A stretch of 64,000 nt of DNA from Nocardiopsis sp. YSL2 (GCF_030555055.1 NZ_JAMOAO010000001.1:4464001-4528000), one strand, 5' to 3'; positions 9,334 through 18,451 are shown, numbered from the stretch's first letter. Notes: generated by a model from the letters alone, not told the origin. A program made the numbers and translations.

Positions 9334-10566
9334 ATGCCTTCCGTTGCCCTCGACGGCGATCCCGTACCGCGCACCGGGGACCTGCCCGAGCACTCCCTCG
9401 CGGAGCTGGCCGCACGGCCCCTCGGGTTCTACGTCCACGTGCCCTTCTGCGTCACTCGCTGCGGGTACTGCGACTTCAACACCTACACCGCCGACGAACT
9501 CGTCTCGCGGGACGGCACCGCCACCGCCTCGCGGGAGACCTACGCCGACCAGGCGATCGCCGAGATCGAGCTGGCCGACCGGGTCCTGGTCGGCGACCGG
9601 CCGCGGGTCAGCACCGTGTTCGTGGGCGGTGGCACGCCCACCCTGCTGCCGGCCGAGGACCTGGGGCGCCTGGTCACGGCCGTACGAGAGCGCTTCGGCC
9701 TGACCCCCGACGCCGAGGTGACCACCGAGGCCAACCCCGAGACCGTCGACCCCGGATACCTCGCCCGACTGCGCGAGGCGGGGTTCACCCGTGTCTCCTT
9801 CGGCATGCAGAGCGCCCGCTCGCACGTGCTGCGGATCCTGGAGCGGGGGCACACCCCCGGCAGGCCCGAGCAGTGTGTGGAATGGGCCCGCCGGGCGGGC
9901 TTCGAGCACGTCAACCTCGACCTCATCTACGGCACGCCCGGAGAGAGCGACGACGACTGGGCGGCGTCCCTGGCGGCCGCCGTCTCCGCCGGGCCCGACC
10001 ACGTCTCCGCCTACTCGCTGATCGTCGAGGAGGGCACCCGCCTGTCGAACCGCGTCCGGCGCGGCGAGCTCACCGAACCCGACGACGACGCGATGGCCGA
10101 CCGCTACGTGATGGCCGACGAGGCCCTGGCGGCAGCCGGGTTCACCCCCTACGAGGTGTCCAACTGGGCCCGCACGCCCGAGGGTCGCAGTGCCCACAAC
10201 CTCCTGTACTGGACCGGCGGCCACTGGTGGGGTGTGGGCCCGGGCGCGCACGGCCACATCGGCGGCACGCGGTGGTGGAACGTCAAGCATCCCGCCGCCT
10301 ACGCCGCCCGGCTGGCCGCGGGGAACAGCCCGGGGCAAGCCCGCGAGGTCCTCACGGAGCAGGAGCGGCGCTTCGAGCGGGTCCTGCTGGAGCTGCGGAT
10401 CGAGGAGGGGTGCCCGCTGGAGCTGCTGGAGCCGCACGGGCGCGCGGCGGCGGTGCGGGCGGTCGCCGACGGCCTGCTGCACCCCGAGGCGCACGCCGCC
10501 GGTCGGGCCGTCCTGACCCGGCGCGGCCGCCTGCTCGCCGACGCGGTGGTGCGCGACCTCACCTGA
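9334..10566 (+). CDS. hemW: Radical SAM heme chaperone HemW
   Basis: A 410-residue radical S-adenosylmethionine protein of the HemN/HemW group. The cluster-binding CX3CX2C is Cys39-Cys43-Cys46 (FCVTRCGYCDFNTY); the residue after the triad is Phe rather than the extra Cys of true coproporphyrinogen dehydrogenase HemN, which points to HemW, the heme-trafficking form. GGGTPTLL and TTEANPETV are further family motifs. The ATG has a GGAGG only one base away, which is tight, but no better start is evident. In most actinobacteria it directly follows lepA; here it follows the inserted sugar cluster. Confidence 0.94.
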   Translation: MPSVALDGDPVPRTGDLPEHSLAELAARPLGFYVHVPFCVTRCGYCDFNTYTADELVSRDGTATASRETYADQAIAEIELADRVLVGDRPRVSTVFVGGGTPTLLPAEDLGRLVTAVRERFGLTPDAEVTTEANPETVDPGYLARLREAGFTRVSFGMQSARSHVLRILERGHTPGRPEQCVEWARRAGFEHVNLDLIYGTPGESDDDWAASLAAAVSAGPDHVSAYSLIVEEGTRLSNRVRRGELTEPDDDAMADRYVMADEALAAAGFTPYEVSNWARTPEGRSAHNLLYWTGGHWWGVGPGAHGHIGGTRWWNVKHPAAYAARLAAGNSPGQAREVLTEQERRFERVLLELRIEEGCPLELLEPHGRAAAVRAVADGLLHPEAHAAGRAVLTRRGRLLADAVVRDLT

Positions 10567-10595
10567 GGCCGACCCGGGGCGGGCACGGCGACGAC

Positions 10596-10625
10596 GAGGG
10601 GCCCGGCACACGTGCCGGGCCCCTC
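10596..10625. terminator. Bidirectional terminator between hemW and DUF4870 gene
   Basis: A 14-bp perfect inverted repeat (GAGGGGCCCGGCAC and its complement, two-base centre) sits between two convergent stops, 30 and 36 bp from each. Confidence 0.85.
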
Positions 10626-10660
10626 TCGGGTCAGGTCGGGTTCGCTGTCGCGCGGTCCGG

Positions 10661-11362
10661 CTACTTCACCCAGTCGACGGTGATCGGGTACTTGAACAGT
10701 TCGCCCCGGTTGGCGGCCTGCGCGGCCTGGACACCCATGATGATGGAGAAGATCCAGGCGGCGGGCCAGGCGAGGACGCTGATGAGCCCGATGAAGGGGA
10801 TGGCCCCGATCACGCTCACGGCCACGTAGGCGATCAACAGGACCAGCTGGAAGTTCAGTGCGGCGACCGCCTGCTGGCGGACGAACGGGGACTCGTCCTT
10901 CTTGATGAGCCAGATGATCAGCGGGACGAGCCAGCCGAGGATGCCGCCGCCCAGGTGGGCGAAGAACGCCATCTGCTTCTCGTCCGGGCTGGGCTGCCCT
11001 CCGTAGCCCTGCTGACCTCCGTAACCGGGCTGCCCGCCGTAGCCGGGCTGGCCCCCGTAACCGGGCTGCCCGCCGTAGCCGGGCTGTCCGGGCGGGTACC
11101 CGCCCGGCTGCTCGCCGTACCCCTGGCCCTGGCCGGGGGGCGGGGGATATCCGCCGGGCTGCCCCTGCGCGGGGTAGCCGCCGGACTGGTCCGGGTGCGG
11201 CGGGTAGCCGCCCTGCTGGGGGTAGCCGCCGGGCTGCCCCTGCGCGGGGTAGCCGCCGCTGGGGGGACCGGGCGGCTGGGAGTAGCCCCCGGTGCCCTCC
11301 TGGTGGCCGGGGTGCCCCTGACCGTGGGGGTCCTCTGGTGGTGGCGTGTTCGGGTAGGACAT
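10661..11362 (-). CDS. DUF4870 membrane protein with Gly/Tyr/Pro/Gln-rich N-terminus
   Basis: A 233-residue protein in two halves. Residues 1-125 are low complexity: [17 protein letters not shown] units, then five or six GQPGYGG heptads. From about residue 128 ([19 protein letters not shown]) it is a DUF4870/Tic20-like four-helix membrane domain with the characteristic [20 protein letters not shown] segment and a basic-aromatic C-terminus ([11 protein letters not shown]). Function is unknown for the family. The disordered N-tail is probably cytoplasmic and could be an interaction platform (inference). It lies 37 bp downstream of a longer paralogue on the same strand, most likely one operon from tandem duplication. 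Confidence 0.88.
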   Translation of the reverse strand: MSYPNTPPPEDPHGQGHPGHQEGTGGYSQPPGPPSGGYPAQGQPGGYPQQGGYPPHPDQSGGYPAQGQPGGYPPPPGQGQGYGEQPGGYPPGQPGYGGQPGYGGQPGYGGQPGYGGQQGYGGQPSPDEKQMAFFAHLGGGILGWLVPLIIWLIKKDESPFVRQQAVAALNFQLVLLIAYVAVSVIGAIPFIGLISVLAWPAAWIFSIIMGVQAAQAANRGELFKYPITVDWVK

Positions 11363-11399
11363 GTGGCTCCTTCTGACGGGGGTGATCGGGGGTGCCGTC

Positions 11400-12635
11400 T
11401 TATTTCAGCAGGCGGATGCTCAGCGGGTAGCGGTACCACGTGCCCTTGTTCGCGCCGCTGGCGCCGATGACGCCGAAGACGATCGCGAAGATCCAGACCA
11501 GGCCGACCAGCAGGGAGCCGATCCACGAAAGCGCCGGGAAGGTGATGCCCAGCACGATGAGGATCACCCAGGCGAAGATGTAGCCGAGCAGCAGCGTGAT
11601 CTGGAAGTTGGCCGCCTCCGAGGCGTGGTGGCGCACGAAGGGCGACTGGTGCCGCTTGGCGAAGTAGATCGCCAGCGGCGGGATCCAACCGAGGCACGCG
11701 ATGATGAATCCGGACAGGTGCGCGAGCATCGCCACGAGCGTATCGTTCTCGCCGCCATGGGGGGCCTGCTGCTGATATCCGCCGGGCCCGCCGTGGACGG
11801 CCTGTTCAGCCGGGTGCTGGGGCTGTTGTCGGGGTTGACCGTAGGGCTGCTGCCCGTACGGGGTCTGTGCCGCCTGGGGTGCGCCGTAGGCGGGCTGGCC
11901 GCCCGTCGGCTGCTGTGGAGGCGGGGGCGCGAACGCGGGCTGTTGGCCGTACCCGGGCTGGGCCGCGTACGGGGACTGTTCACCCGGGGGCTGTGGGGGC
12001 TGCTGGGCGTAACCCTGCTGCTCCTGGGGTTGCCCGTAGGGCTGCGGAGGCGCGTAGCCGGGCTGGGGCTGCTGCCCGTAGCCCTCAGGGCCGCCCGCGG
12101 GCTGCTGGGCGTAGCCCTGCTGCTGGTACTGCTGCCCGTAGGCGGGCTGGCCGCCGGTCGGCTGCTGTCCGTACCCGGGCTGGGCCGCGTACGGGGACTG
12201 TTCACCCGGGGGCTGTGGGGGCTGCTGGGCGTAACCCTGCTGCTCCTGGGGTTGCCCGTAGGGCTGCGGAGGCGCGTAGCCGGGCTGGGGCTGCTGGGCG
12301 TAGCCCTCAGGGCCGCTCGCGGGCTGTTGGCCGTAGCCGGGTTGCGGCGCGTACGGGGGCTGTTCACCCGACGGCTGTGGGGGCTGCTGGGCGTAGCCCT
12401 GCTGCTGGTACTGCTGCCCGTGGGCGGCCTGGCCACCCGAGGGCTGCTGACCGTACTCCGCCTGCTGGCCATAGGCGGGCCGGCCGCCGGTCGGCTGCCG
12501 TCCGTCGCCGGGCTGCGGCGCGTACGGGGACTGTTCACCCGACGGCTGCCGCCCAGGGTCCGCCTGCCCGTACTGCGGGGGGCGACCCTCCTCGGGATCA
12601 TCCGGGGCAGGGGGATTCGTCGGGTTCTCGCTCAT
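11400..12635 (-). CDS. DUF4870 membrane protein with long GYGQQP repeat tail
   Basis: A 411-residue paralogue of the following gene. About 295 N-terminal residues are an imperfect repeat of PxYGQQP / [13 protein letters not shown] units, rich in Gln, Pro, Gly and Tyr. The C-terminal ~115 residues form the DUF4870 domain ([39 protein letters not shown], ending [10 protein letters not shown]). The repeat region is encoded by a 222-bp near-identical direct DNA repeat, so tail length probably varies between strains. Tyr/Gln/Gly-rich low-complexity tails of this kind can self-associate; that property is inferred from composition only. The ATG is the only sensible start. Confidence 0.87.
   Translation of the reverse strand: MSENPTNPPAPDDPEEGRPPQYGQADPGRQPSGEQSPYAPQPGDGRQPTGGRPAYGQQAEYGQQPSGGQAAHGQQYQQQGYAQQPPQPSGEQPPYAPQPGYGQQPASGPEGYAQQPQPGYAPPQPYGQPQEQQGYAQQPPQPPGEQSPYAAQPGYGQQPTGGQPAYGQQYQQQGYAQQPAGGPEGYGQQPQPGYAPPQPYGQPQEQQGYAQQPPQPPGEQSPYAAQPGYGQQPAFAPPPPQQPTGGQPAYGAPQAAQTPYGQQPYGQPRQQPQHPAEQAVHGGPGGYQQQAPHGGENDTLVAMLAHLSGFIIACLGWIPPLAIYFAKRHQSPFVRHHASEAANFQITLLLGYIFAWVILIVLGITFPALSWIGSLLVGLVWIFAIVFGVIGASGANKGTWYRYPLSIRLLK
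11951..12300. repeat. 222-bp direct repeat inside the DUF4870 gene
   Basis: About 128 bp beginning at 11951 (ACCCGGGCTGGGCCGCGTAC...) recurs nearly unchanged from 12173, a period of 222 bp or 74 codons, so expansion or loss stays in frame. A third, more diverged partial copy follows around 12350-12470. Confidence 0.8.
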
Positions 12636-12826
12636 GCTCTTCCTCGGCTCCGCTGGTGTGGGGCGGCTTCTGTACTTCCCGGCAGTACCGACGACCGCGC
12701 GGGCCGCGAGGTGGCGACCACGGCGGTCGGATGCCGGGCTCCGAAACCGTCGCCTGCCAGAATCCTAGATCCTGTACGCCTCACACCGCGAAGTCGCCGC
12801 CGCGCGGCGCGGTCGGCGGTCGCACC

Positions 12827-13663
12827 TCACTCGTCCGGGTGGGGGCCGGTGACGAAGTCGATCAGTTCCTCCACCCGCCCCAGGAGCGACGGCTCCAGAT
12901 CGGCGTAGCTGCGCACCGAGCCCAGGATCCGCCGCCAGGCCTCGCCGGTCTCCATCCGCCAACCCAGGCCGCTGACGACGCCCTCCTTCCAGGGGCGGCC
13001 GCGCGGCACCTCCGGCCAGCGGTCGATTCCCAGCGCGCTCGGGCGGACCGCCTGCCACACGTCGACGTAGGGGTGACCCGCCACGAGCACGTGCTCGCCC
13101 TCCACCCGCGCGGCGATGCGCGACTCCTTGGATCCGGGGACCAGGTGGTCCACGAGGACACCGAGGCGCCGTCCCGGGCCGGGTGAGAAATCCGCCACGA
13201 TCGCGGGCAGATCGTCCACACCCTCCAGGAACTCCACGGCCACGCCCTCCACGCGCAGGTCGTGGCCCCAGACCCGTTCCACGAGCTCGGCGTCGTGCAG
13301 GCCCTCGACGTAGATCCGGCTCTCCCGGGCCGTGCGCGCCCGCGTGCCCGGCACCGCGACCGAACCCGAGGCACTGCGCAGCGGCCCGCGCGGCGCCGCG
13401 GCGGGGCGCACGAGCGTGGCCGGGGCGCCGTCGATCAGGAACGCGGCCGGTCCGAGGTCGAACACCCGGCGGCGCCCGGCGCGGTCCTCCAGCGTCACGG
13501 TCGCCTTGTCCCAGCCGACGACGGCACCGCAGAATGTCTCGTCGGCGTCCTCCACGACCAGGTCGCGGCTGAGCGGCACATCCGGCACAGCGCCCTTCCT
13601 GGGCCGTCGCCAGTCACCCGCCAGCACGTCGCGGCCGTAGCGCTTGGTTCCCTTGGTAGCCAC
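12827..13663 (-). CDS. DUF3097 family protein
   Basis: A 278-residue actinobacterial protein of unknown function. I start at GTG 13663 (VATKGTKRYGRDVLAG); the open frame upstream is only the complement of hrcA. The middle reads RIYVEGLHDAELVERVWGHD ... GVLVDHLVPGSKESRIA, which resembles the glutamate and DxD-G pattern of TOPRIM domains in nucleases and primases. The second acidic element is degenerate here (VDHLVPGSKE), so a catalytic role is uncertain. The N-terminal ~90 residues look like a small beta domain. It is divergent from hrcA with ~110 bp between them, a linkage I believe is common in actinobacteria. Confidence 0.82.
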   Translation of the reverse strand: MATKGTKRYGRDVLAGDWRRPRKGAVPDVPLSRDLVVEDADETFCGAVVGWDKATVTLEDRAGRRRVFDLGPAAFLIDGAPATLVRPAAAPRGPLRSASGSVAVPGTRARTARESRIYVEGLHDAELVERVWGHDLRVEGVAVEFLEGVDDLPAIVADFSPGPGRRLGVLVDHLVPGSKESRIAARVEGEHVLVAGHPYVDVWQAVRPSALGIDRWPEVPRGRPWKEGVVSGLGWRMETGEAWRRILGSVRSYADLEPSLLGRVEELIDFVTGPHPDE

Positions 13664-13736
13664 GGTCGTGCAGTCTAGTGGGGGCGCCGCGTTCCTACCG
13701 GTTGGTAGACAACGGGGTTTGCGCGCGCGCATAGAA

Positions 13737-13763
13737 TTAGCACTGAGGACCATGGAGTGCCAG
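13737..13763 (+). promoter_or_regulatory. CIRCE operator at hrcA
   Basis: TTAGCACTG - nine bases - GAGTGCCAG matches the CIRCE consensus (TTAGCACTC-N9-GAGTGCTAA) at 8 of 9 and 6 or 7 of 9 positions, with the exact spacing. A -10-like TAGAAT (13732-13737) abuts its left end and the right arm runs into the hrcA Shine-Dalgarno, so HrcA bound here should block its own transcription start. Confidence 0.85.
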
Positions 13764-13774
13764 GAGGTGGCGAG

Positions 13775-14788
13775 TTGCTGGATGAGCGCAAGCTCGCGGT
13801 CCTGCGTGCCGTCGTCGAGGACTTCGTCAACACCAACGAACCGGTGGGTTCCCGCGCTCTGGCGGACCGGCACCCGCTCGGCGTCTCCCCGGCGACGATC
13901 CGCAATGACATGGTCGCCCTCGAAGAGGACGGATACATCACCCAGCCGCACACCAGTGCGGGCAGGGTCCCCACGGACAAGGGCTACCGGCTCTTCGTCG
14001 ACCGCCTGTCGTCGGTCAAACCGCTCTCGGTCGCCGAGCGACGGGCCATCGAGTCCTTCCTCACGGGCGCCGTGGACCTGGACGAGATCGTCGCCCGAAC
14101 GGTGCGGCTGCTCGCCCAGCTCACCCGCCAGGTCGCGATCGTGCAGTACCCGTCGTTGACACGCTCCTCCGTCCAGCACGTGGAGCTGGTCCCCCTGGGG
14201 GGCCAACGGATCATGATGGTCGTGATCACCAACACGGGCCGGGTCGAGCAGCGCGTCATCGACGGGCTCGGCGACGTCGACGCGGCGATCGTCGGCGATC
14301 TGCGGGAGATGCTCAACCGGGCCATCGCCGGACGCCACCTGGCCGACGTGCCCGACGCGGTTCAGGACCTGCCCGCGCAGGTCGATCCGGAACACCGGCG
14401 CGTCGCCGTGGCGGTCCTGTCGGTCCTGCTGGACAGCCTCGTCGAACGGCACGAGGAGAAGATCGTCCTCGCGGGGACGGCCAACCTCGCCGCCGTGGAC
14501 TTCGCCGCGAGTCTGCGTGAGGTTCTGGAGGCGCTGGAAGAGAACATGGTCCTCATCCGTTTGCTGGGTGAGGCGAAGGATCCGTCGATGCTGACAGTGC
14601 GCATCGGCGAGGAGAACCTCCACGAGGGTCTGCGGACCGCCTCCATCGTGTCGGCCGACTACGGCGTGGGAAACCAGTCGCTGGCCAAGATCGGTGTGGT
14701 GGGTCCGACCCGGATGGACTACCCAGGGACGATGGGAGCGGTACGCGCGGTGGCTCGGTATGTCGGACAGATTTTGGCAGGACAGTAA
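13775..14788 (+). CDS. hrcA: Heat-inducible transcription repressor HrcA
   Basis: A 337-residue repressor of class I heat-shock genes that binds CIRCE and is stabilised by GroEL. The N-terminal winged helix is clear ([20 protein letters not shown], then [20 protein letters not shown] and [14 protein letters not shown]). I choose TTG 13775, which gives the canonical [10 protein letters not shown] start and sits 7 nt after AGGAGG (13762-13767); a GTG-like start farther upstream would lie inside the CIRCE. dnaJ follows 5 bp after the stop, forming the usual actinobacterial hrcA-dnaJ pair. Confidence 0.96.
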   Translation: MLDERKLAVLRAVVEDFVNTNEPVGSRALADRHPLGVSPATIRNDMVALEEDGYITQPHTSAGRVPTDKGYRLFVDRLSSVKPLSVAERRAIESFLTGAVDLDEIVARTVRLLAQLTRQVAIVQYPSLTRSSVQHVELVPLGGQRIMMVVITNTGRVEQRVIDGLGDVDAAIVGDLREMLNRAIAGRHLADVPDAVQDLPAQVDPEHRRVAVAVLSVLLDSLVERHEEKIVLAGTANLAAVDFAASLREVLEALEENMVLIRLLGEAKDPSMLTVRIGEENLHEGLRTASIVSADYGVGNQSLAKIGVVGPTRMDYPGTMGAVRAVARYVGQILAGQ

Positions 14789-14792
14789 CTCA

Positions 14793-15938
14793 GTGGCCAG
14801 AGACTATTACCAGGTTCTCGGGGTGCGTCGCGACGCGTCCAAGGACGAGATCAAGAAGGCGTACCGGAGGCTCGCACGCGAGCTCCACCCGGACATCAAC
14901 CCGGACCCCGCCACGCAGGAGCGCTTCAAGGAGGTGACCCAGGCCTACGAGGTCCTCTCCGACGAGAACAAGCGTCGGATGTTCGACATGGGTCACGACC
15001 CCTTCGCTCCAGGCGGCGGCGGTGGCGGCGCGGGTGGATTCGGCGGCGCCGGGGGTTTCGCCTTCGACGACATCATGAACGCGTTCTTCGGCGGCGGCCA
15101 GCCCGGCGGGCGGTCCCCGCGCGAGCGCGTCCGGCGCGGACGCAGCATCAAGATCCGCATCGAACTCGACCTCGTCGAGACGGCGTTCGGCGTGAGCAAG
15201 GACATCACGTTCCCCACCGCCATCCTGTGCGAGACGTGCCAGGGCGAGGGGACGGCGGCGGGATCGCACCGCACCACCTGCGAGATGTGCCACGGCCAGG
15301 GCGAGGTCTCCCAGGTCACCCGCTCCTTCCTCGGCCAGGTCATGACGTCCCGCCCCTGCCCGCAGTGCTCCGGCCAGGGCACGGTCATCACCAACCCCTG
15401 CGGTGACTGCGCCGGCGAGGGCCGGGTGCGCGAGAAGGTCACCCGCACGGTGAAGATCCCCGCGGGCGTCGACGACGGCACCCGCATCCAGCTCGCAGGC
15501 GAGGGCGAGGTCGGCCCCAACGGCGGGCCGCGCGGCGACATCATCCTGGAGATCATCCAGAAGGCGCACCCGACCTTCGAGCGGCGCGGCGACGACCTGC
15601 ACTGCACGGTCACCGTGCCCATGACCGCCGCCGCGCTGGGCGCCTCGTTCGCGTTCGACACGCTGGACGGCACGGAGAACATCGACCTGCGCCCGGGGAC
15701 CAACTCCGGCCACGTCATCACACTGCCCAACAAGGGCGTGACCCATCTCGACGGGGGCGGCCGGGGCGACCTGCGCATCCGCGTGGACGTGGAGACCCCG
15801 AACAAGCTGGACGAGGAGCAGGAGGCCCTGCTGCGCAAGTTCGCCGAGCTGCGCGGGGAGGACCAGAACCCGGGCCGCTTCAGCCCCGGGCACGGCGGCC
15901 TGTTCGCCAAGCTCCGTGACGCCTTCGGTGCCAAGTGA
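14793..15938 (+). CDS. dnaJ: Chaperone protein DnaJ (hrcA-linked copy)
   Basis: A 381-residue type I J-protein that stimulates DnaK ATPase. J domain with the HPD motif at residues 32-34 (ELHPDIN), a Gly/Phe-rich linker (about 70-95, GGGGGGAGGFGGAGGF), four zinc-binding repeats (CETCQGEG, CEMCHGQG, CPQCSGQG, CGDCAGEG) and the C-terminal substrate-binding beta domains. GTG 14793 is the start because translation as ARDYYQVLG matches the family. The other DnaJ usually found next to dnaK-grpE is not in this window. It is cotranscribed with hrcA and overlaps rsmE. Confidence 0.96.
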   Translation: MARDYYQVLGVRRDASKDEIKKAYRRLARELHPDINPDPATQERFKEVTQAYEVLSDENKRRMFDMGHDPFAPGGGGGGAGGFGGAGGFAFDDIMNAFFGGGQPGGRSPRERVRRGRSIKIRIELDLVETAFGVSKDITFPTAILCETCQGEGTAAGSHRTTCEMCHGQGEVSQVTRSFLGQVMTSRPCPQCSGQGTVITNPCGDCAGEGRVREKVTRTVKIPAGVDDGTRIQLAGEGEVGPNGGPRGDIILEIIQKAHPTFERRGDDLHCTVTVPMTAAALGASFAFDTLDGTENIDLRPGTNSGHVITLPNKGVTHLDGGGRGDLRIRVDVETPNKLDEEQEALLRKFAELRGEDQNPGRFSPGHGGLFAKLRDAFGAK

Positions 15939-16684
15939 CCCCACCGGTCTTCCTGGTCGACGACGCCGCCGACCTGGCCGCCGCCACGGTGGTCCTCACC
16001 GGCGCCGAGGGGCGCCACGCCGCCGTGGTGCGGCGCATCCGCGCCGGTGAGACCGTCGACCTCTCCGACGGCCGTGGCGAGCGTGCTCGCTGCACGGTCG
16101 TCGAGGTCGGCAAGGACGGCGTGGTGTGCGAGGTCGGCGAGCGCTGGCACGAGCCGGCGCCGCGACCCCGGCTGACCGTCGTGCAGGCGCTGCCCAAGGG
16201 CGACCGCGGCGAACTGGCCGTGGAGATGATGACCGAGGCCGGGGTCGATGTGATCGTCCCCTGGGCGGCCGAGCGCTGTGTCACCCGTTGGAAGGGCGAC
16301 CGGGCTGCCAAGTCGCTGGCCAAGTGGCGCGCCACCGCCCGTGAGGCGGCCAAGCAGGCGCGCAGGGGCCGCCTGCCGGAGGTCACCGGACTCGCCGGGC
16401 GCGACGACGTGGCGGCCCTGCTGTCAGGGGCCGACGCGGCCGTCGTGCTGCACGAGGACGCGACGGCCAGGCTGAGCGACATCGCCGTTCCCGACGGTGA
16501 CCGGGGTCCCGAGGGCGGAGTCGTCCTGGTGGTGGGTCCCGAGGGCGGCTTCTCCGACACGGAGCTCGACATCTTCACCGCGGCCGGGGCGGAACCGGCC
16601 CTGCTCGGGCCGACCGTCCTGCGCACCTCCACCGCGGGGGTGGCCGCGCTGTCGATCCTGCAGGCGCGGTCCGGCCGCTGGTAG
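15935..16684 (+). CDS. rsmE: 16S rRNA (uracil-1498-N3)-methyltransferase RsmE
   Basis: A 249-residue SPOUT-class methyltransferase that methylates U1498 in the ribosomal decoding region. An N-terminal PUA-like domain (GRHAAVVRRIRAGETVDLSDG) is followed by the knot domain with RWKGDRAAKSLAKWRATARE, LVVGPEGGFSDTELD and GPTVLRTSTAGVAALSILQ, all family signatures. GTG start overlaps the dnaJ stop (GTGA), implying translational coupling in the hrcA-dnaJ-rsmE operon. Confidence 0.95.
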   Translation: MTPPVFLVDDAADLAAATVVLTGAEGRHAAVVRRIRAGETVDLSDGRGERARCTVVEVGKDGVVCEVGERWHEPAPRPRLTVVQALPKGDRGELAVEMMTEAGVDVIVPWAAERCVTRWKGDRAAKSLAKWRATAREAAKQARRGRLPEVTGLAGRDDVAALLSGADAAVVLHEDATARLSDIAVPDGDRGPEGGVVLVVGPEGGFSDTELDIFTAAGAEPALLGPTVLRTSTAGVAALSILQARSGRW

Positions 16685-16789
16685 GGGGCGAACGACCGGG
16701 CGTCGCGCGCCGGTGGAGGCGGCGGCGCACCTGAGAGCGATCGCGGTGACGCATCGGCGCACCGACAGCCGGAGCGCGGCTCCACCGCA

Positions 16790-16832
16790 CACGACGACGC
16801 CCACGGGGTCCGATCCCGTGGGCGTCGTCGTG
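16790..16832. terminator. Bidirectional terminator after rsmE
   Basis: An 18-bp perfect stem (CACGACGACGCCCACGGG and its complement) with a 7-nt loop lies between rsmE and the convergent acidic-membrane-protein gene. Confidence 0.9.
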
Positions 16833-16869
16833 CGCGGGAAGCGGGGGCGGCGGCGCGACGCCGCCCCGC

Positions 16870-17604
16870 TCACTCCTCCGTGCTCTTGCTGCTCGTGGTG
16901 CTGTCGCCGGTGGAGGGCGTCGAACCGCCGTCGCCGCTCTCGGTCGAGCCGTCGTCGGAACCGGGCTCCTGGTCCCCGGTCCCCGGGTCGGTGCCCGGTT
17001 CGGTGCCGGGGTCGGTGCCGTCACCGTCGCCCGGACTGGGCTCCTCGCTGGGTTCGCACTCCTGCTGCTGTTCCTCCTCCGCCGGCGCGTCCGTCTCCTC
17101 CTCGGCGTCCGTCGTGGCGGACGAGGGCGGGTCCTCGCGGGACGGGGCGCACGTCGCCGTGGTGTCGACGCCGTCGTCGGCTGGGTCGGTCTCCTCCTCG
17201 GTGGGGGAGGGGGCCGGCTCTTCGACGGGGTCGTCAGGAGCCTCGGCGGGCGCGGTGTCGGAGTCCCTGGTGGGCCCCGGGGCCGCGATGCCGGGTCCGT
17301 CGACGTCGTCCTCGGGCGGGGCGCCCTCGCGGTTGGCGCCCGCGGGGACGATGTCCAGGACCTGGTCGCGCACCTGCGGAGTGGACATGACGACGGACGC
17401 GGCGATCAGTCCGGCACCGGCCACGGCCAACGCCGGGCGCAGCCATGGAAGACCGAACCAGGACGTGTCGCGGTGGCGGTCGGTGCGGTCACGGATCAGT
17501 TGCAGGGCCTCGGCGCCGGGCGCGACGGTGTCGGCCTCGGCCTTGAGGATCTGCCGGAGCTGGTCCTCGAACTCGGAGTTCGCGGGATCGGTGGGGCTGG
17601 TCAT
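16870..17604 (-). CDS. Acidic single-pass membrane protein, partner of the sigma factor
   Basis: I do not recognise a family. The 244 residues comprise a short cytoplasmic N-terminus (EFEDQLRQILKAEADTVAPG), one membrane segment at about 54-74 (WLRPALAVAGAGLIAASVV), and a ~165-residue tail composed almost entirely of Asp, Glu, Ser, Thr, Pro and Gly, with one CAPSREDP and a QQQECEP stretch containing the only Cys residues. The start codon overlaps the sigma-factor stop (ATGA), so it is translationally coupled to it. By position it is a candidate anti-sigma or envelope sensor, but no zinc-binding HxxxCxxC anti-sigma motif is visible. Confidence 0.75.
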   Translation of the reverse strand: MTSPTDPANSEFEDQLRQILKAEADTVAPGAEALQLIRDRTDRHRDTSWFGLPWLRPALAVAGAGLIAASVVMSTPQVRDQVLDIVPAGANREGAPPEDDVDGPGIAAPGPTRDSDTAPAEAPDDPVEEPAPSPTEEETDPADDGVDTTATCAPSREDPPSSATTDAEEETDAPAEEEQQQECEPSEEPSPGDGDGTDPGTEPGTDPGTGDQEPGSDDGSTESGDGGSTPSTGDSTTSSKSTEE

Positions 17605-18191
17605 GTCGTCTGCTCCAGAACAGAGCGCAGCGCGGAGATTCCACGGGAGGTGTGGCTCTTCACCGCGCCCTTGCTGATGCCCATGGCGTCAGCGATCTGA
17701 GCCTCGGACAGGTCGCCGTAGTACCGGAGCACGATCGCCTCTCGCTGACGGGTGGGTAGTTTACGCAGGGCCCGGATCACCGCCTCACGCTCCAAAAGGT
17801 TCATGGCGCCGTGTTCGGCGCTGGGTGCGTCGGGCAGGGCTTTGGGTGCGTGCTTCTCGACGACCGCACGGTGCCGAAGAACGGACCGGGCCTTGTTGAC
17901 CACGGCCTGGCGCAGGTACGACAGGGCCTTGTTCGGGTCGCGAAGGCGGCGCCACGCGCCGTGCATGGCCACGAACGCGTCCTGGACGACCTCTTCCGCG
18001 GTCGCGTGGTCGCGCACCAGCAGCGCGGCGAGTCGGACCAGCGGACGGTAGTGCTCCCGATAGAGCTCCGTGACCGCGTGGTCGGCGTCCCACTCCACGG
18101 AGAGCGGAGCTGTGGCGGCTCCAGCCACGATGGTTTCAGTCGTCACATCAGTTCGACGCACACCCTTGTCGCGGGGTTTACGAAAGGGCAT
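17601..18191 (-). CDS. SigE-family RNA polymerase sigma factor (ECF)
   Basis: A 196-residue group 4 sigma factor of the actinobacterial SigE-family. Region 2 reads LYREHYRPLVRLAALLVRDHATAEEVVQDAFVAMHGAWRRL with the DAF core; region 4 includes LPTRQREAIVLRYYGDLSEAQIADAMGISKGAVKSHTSRG. ATG 18191 has a fitting GAAGAGGT just upstream; the frame remains open for 40 codons before it without a ribosome site. A GTG 17 codons in is an alternative. It precedes and overlaps the acidic membrane-protein gene, which may control it. The regulon is unknown. Confidence 0.9.
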   Translation of the reverse strand: MPFRKPRDKGVRRTDVTTETIVAGAATAPLSVEWDADHAVTELYREHYRPLVRLAALLVRDHATAEEVVQDAFVAMHGAWRRLRDPNKALSYLRQAVVNKARSVLRHRAVVEKHAPKALPDAPSAEHGAMNLLEREAVIRALRKLPTRQREAIVLRYYGDLSEAQIADAMGISKGAVKSHTSRGISALRSVLEQTT

Positions 18192-18451
18192 ACCTCTTCT
18201 TTTCCAGGTAGACACGCGTTTCAATTCGAACACGCACAAGGTCGGCCGGTGTCGGACATGGTCGGCGACACGGCGTACGGGGGGAAAGAGTACCGTGCCC
18301 ACGAGCCCCACCGGCAGGACCAGGGCCCCCGTTCCGCGGACCGGAGTGCTCTGTCCAGAGCGAACCGGTGGCCGGCTGCGGCATCATGGGTGTCGACAGC
18401 CCCGAGACCGCGGCCGCGCAGACGGCCGCGGCCCCCGTACGGAGGTGCGTG

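Noticed and set aside
11361..12908. A plus-strand Leu/Arg/Gly-rich frame across the DUF4870 gene
   Set aside because: It is an antisense reading of the GYGQQP repeats; the minus strand has the conserved membrane domain.
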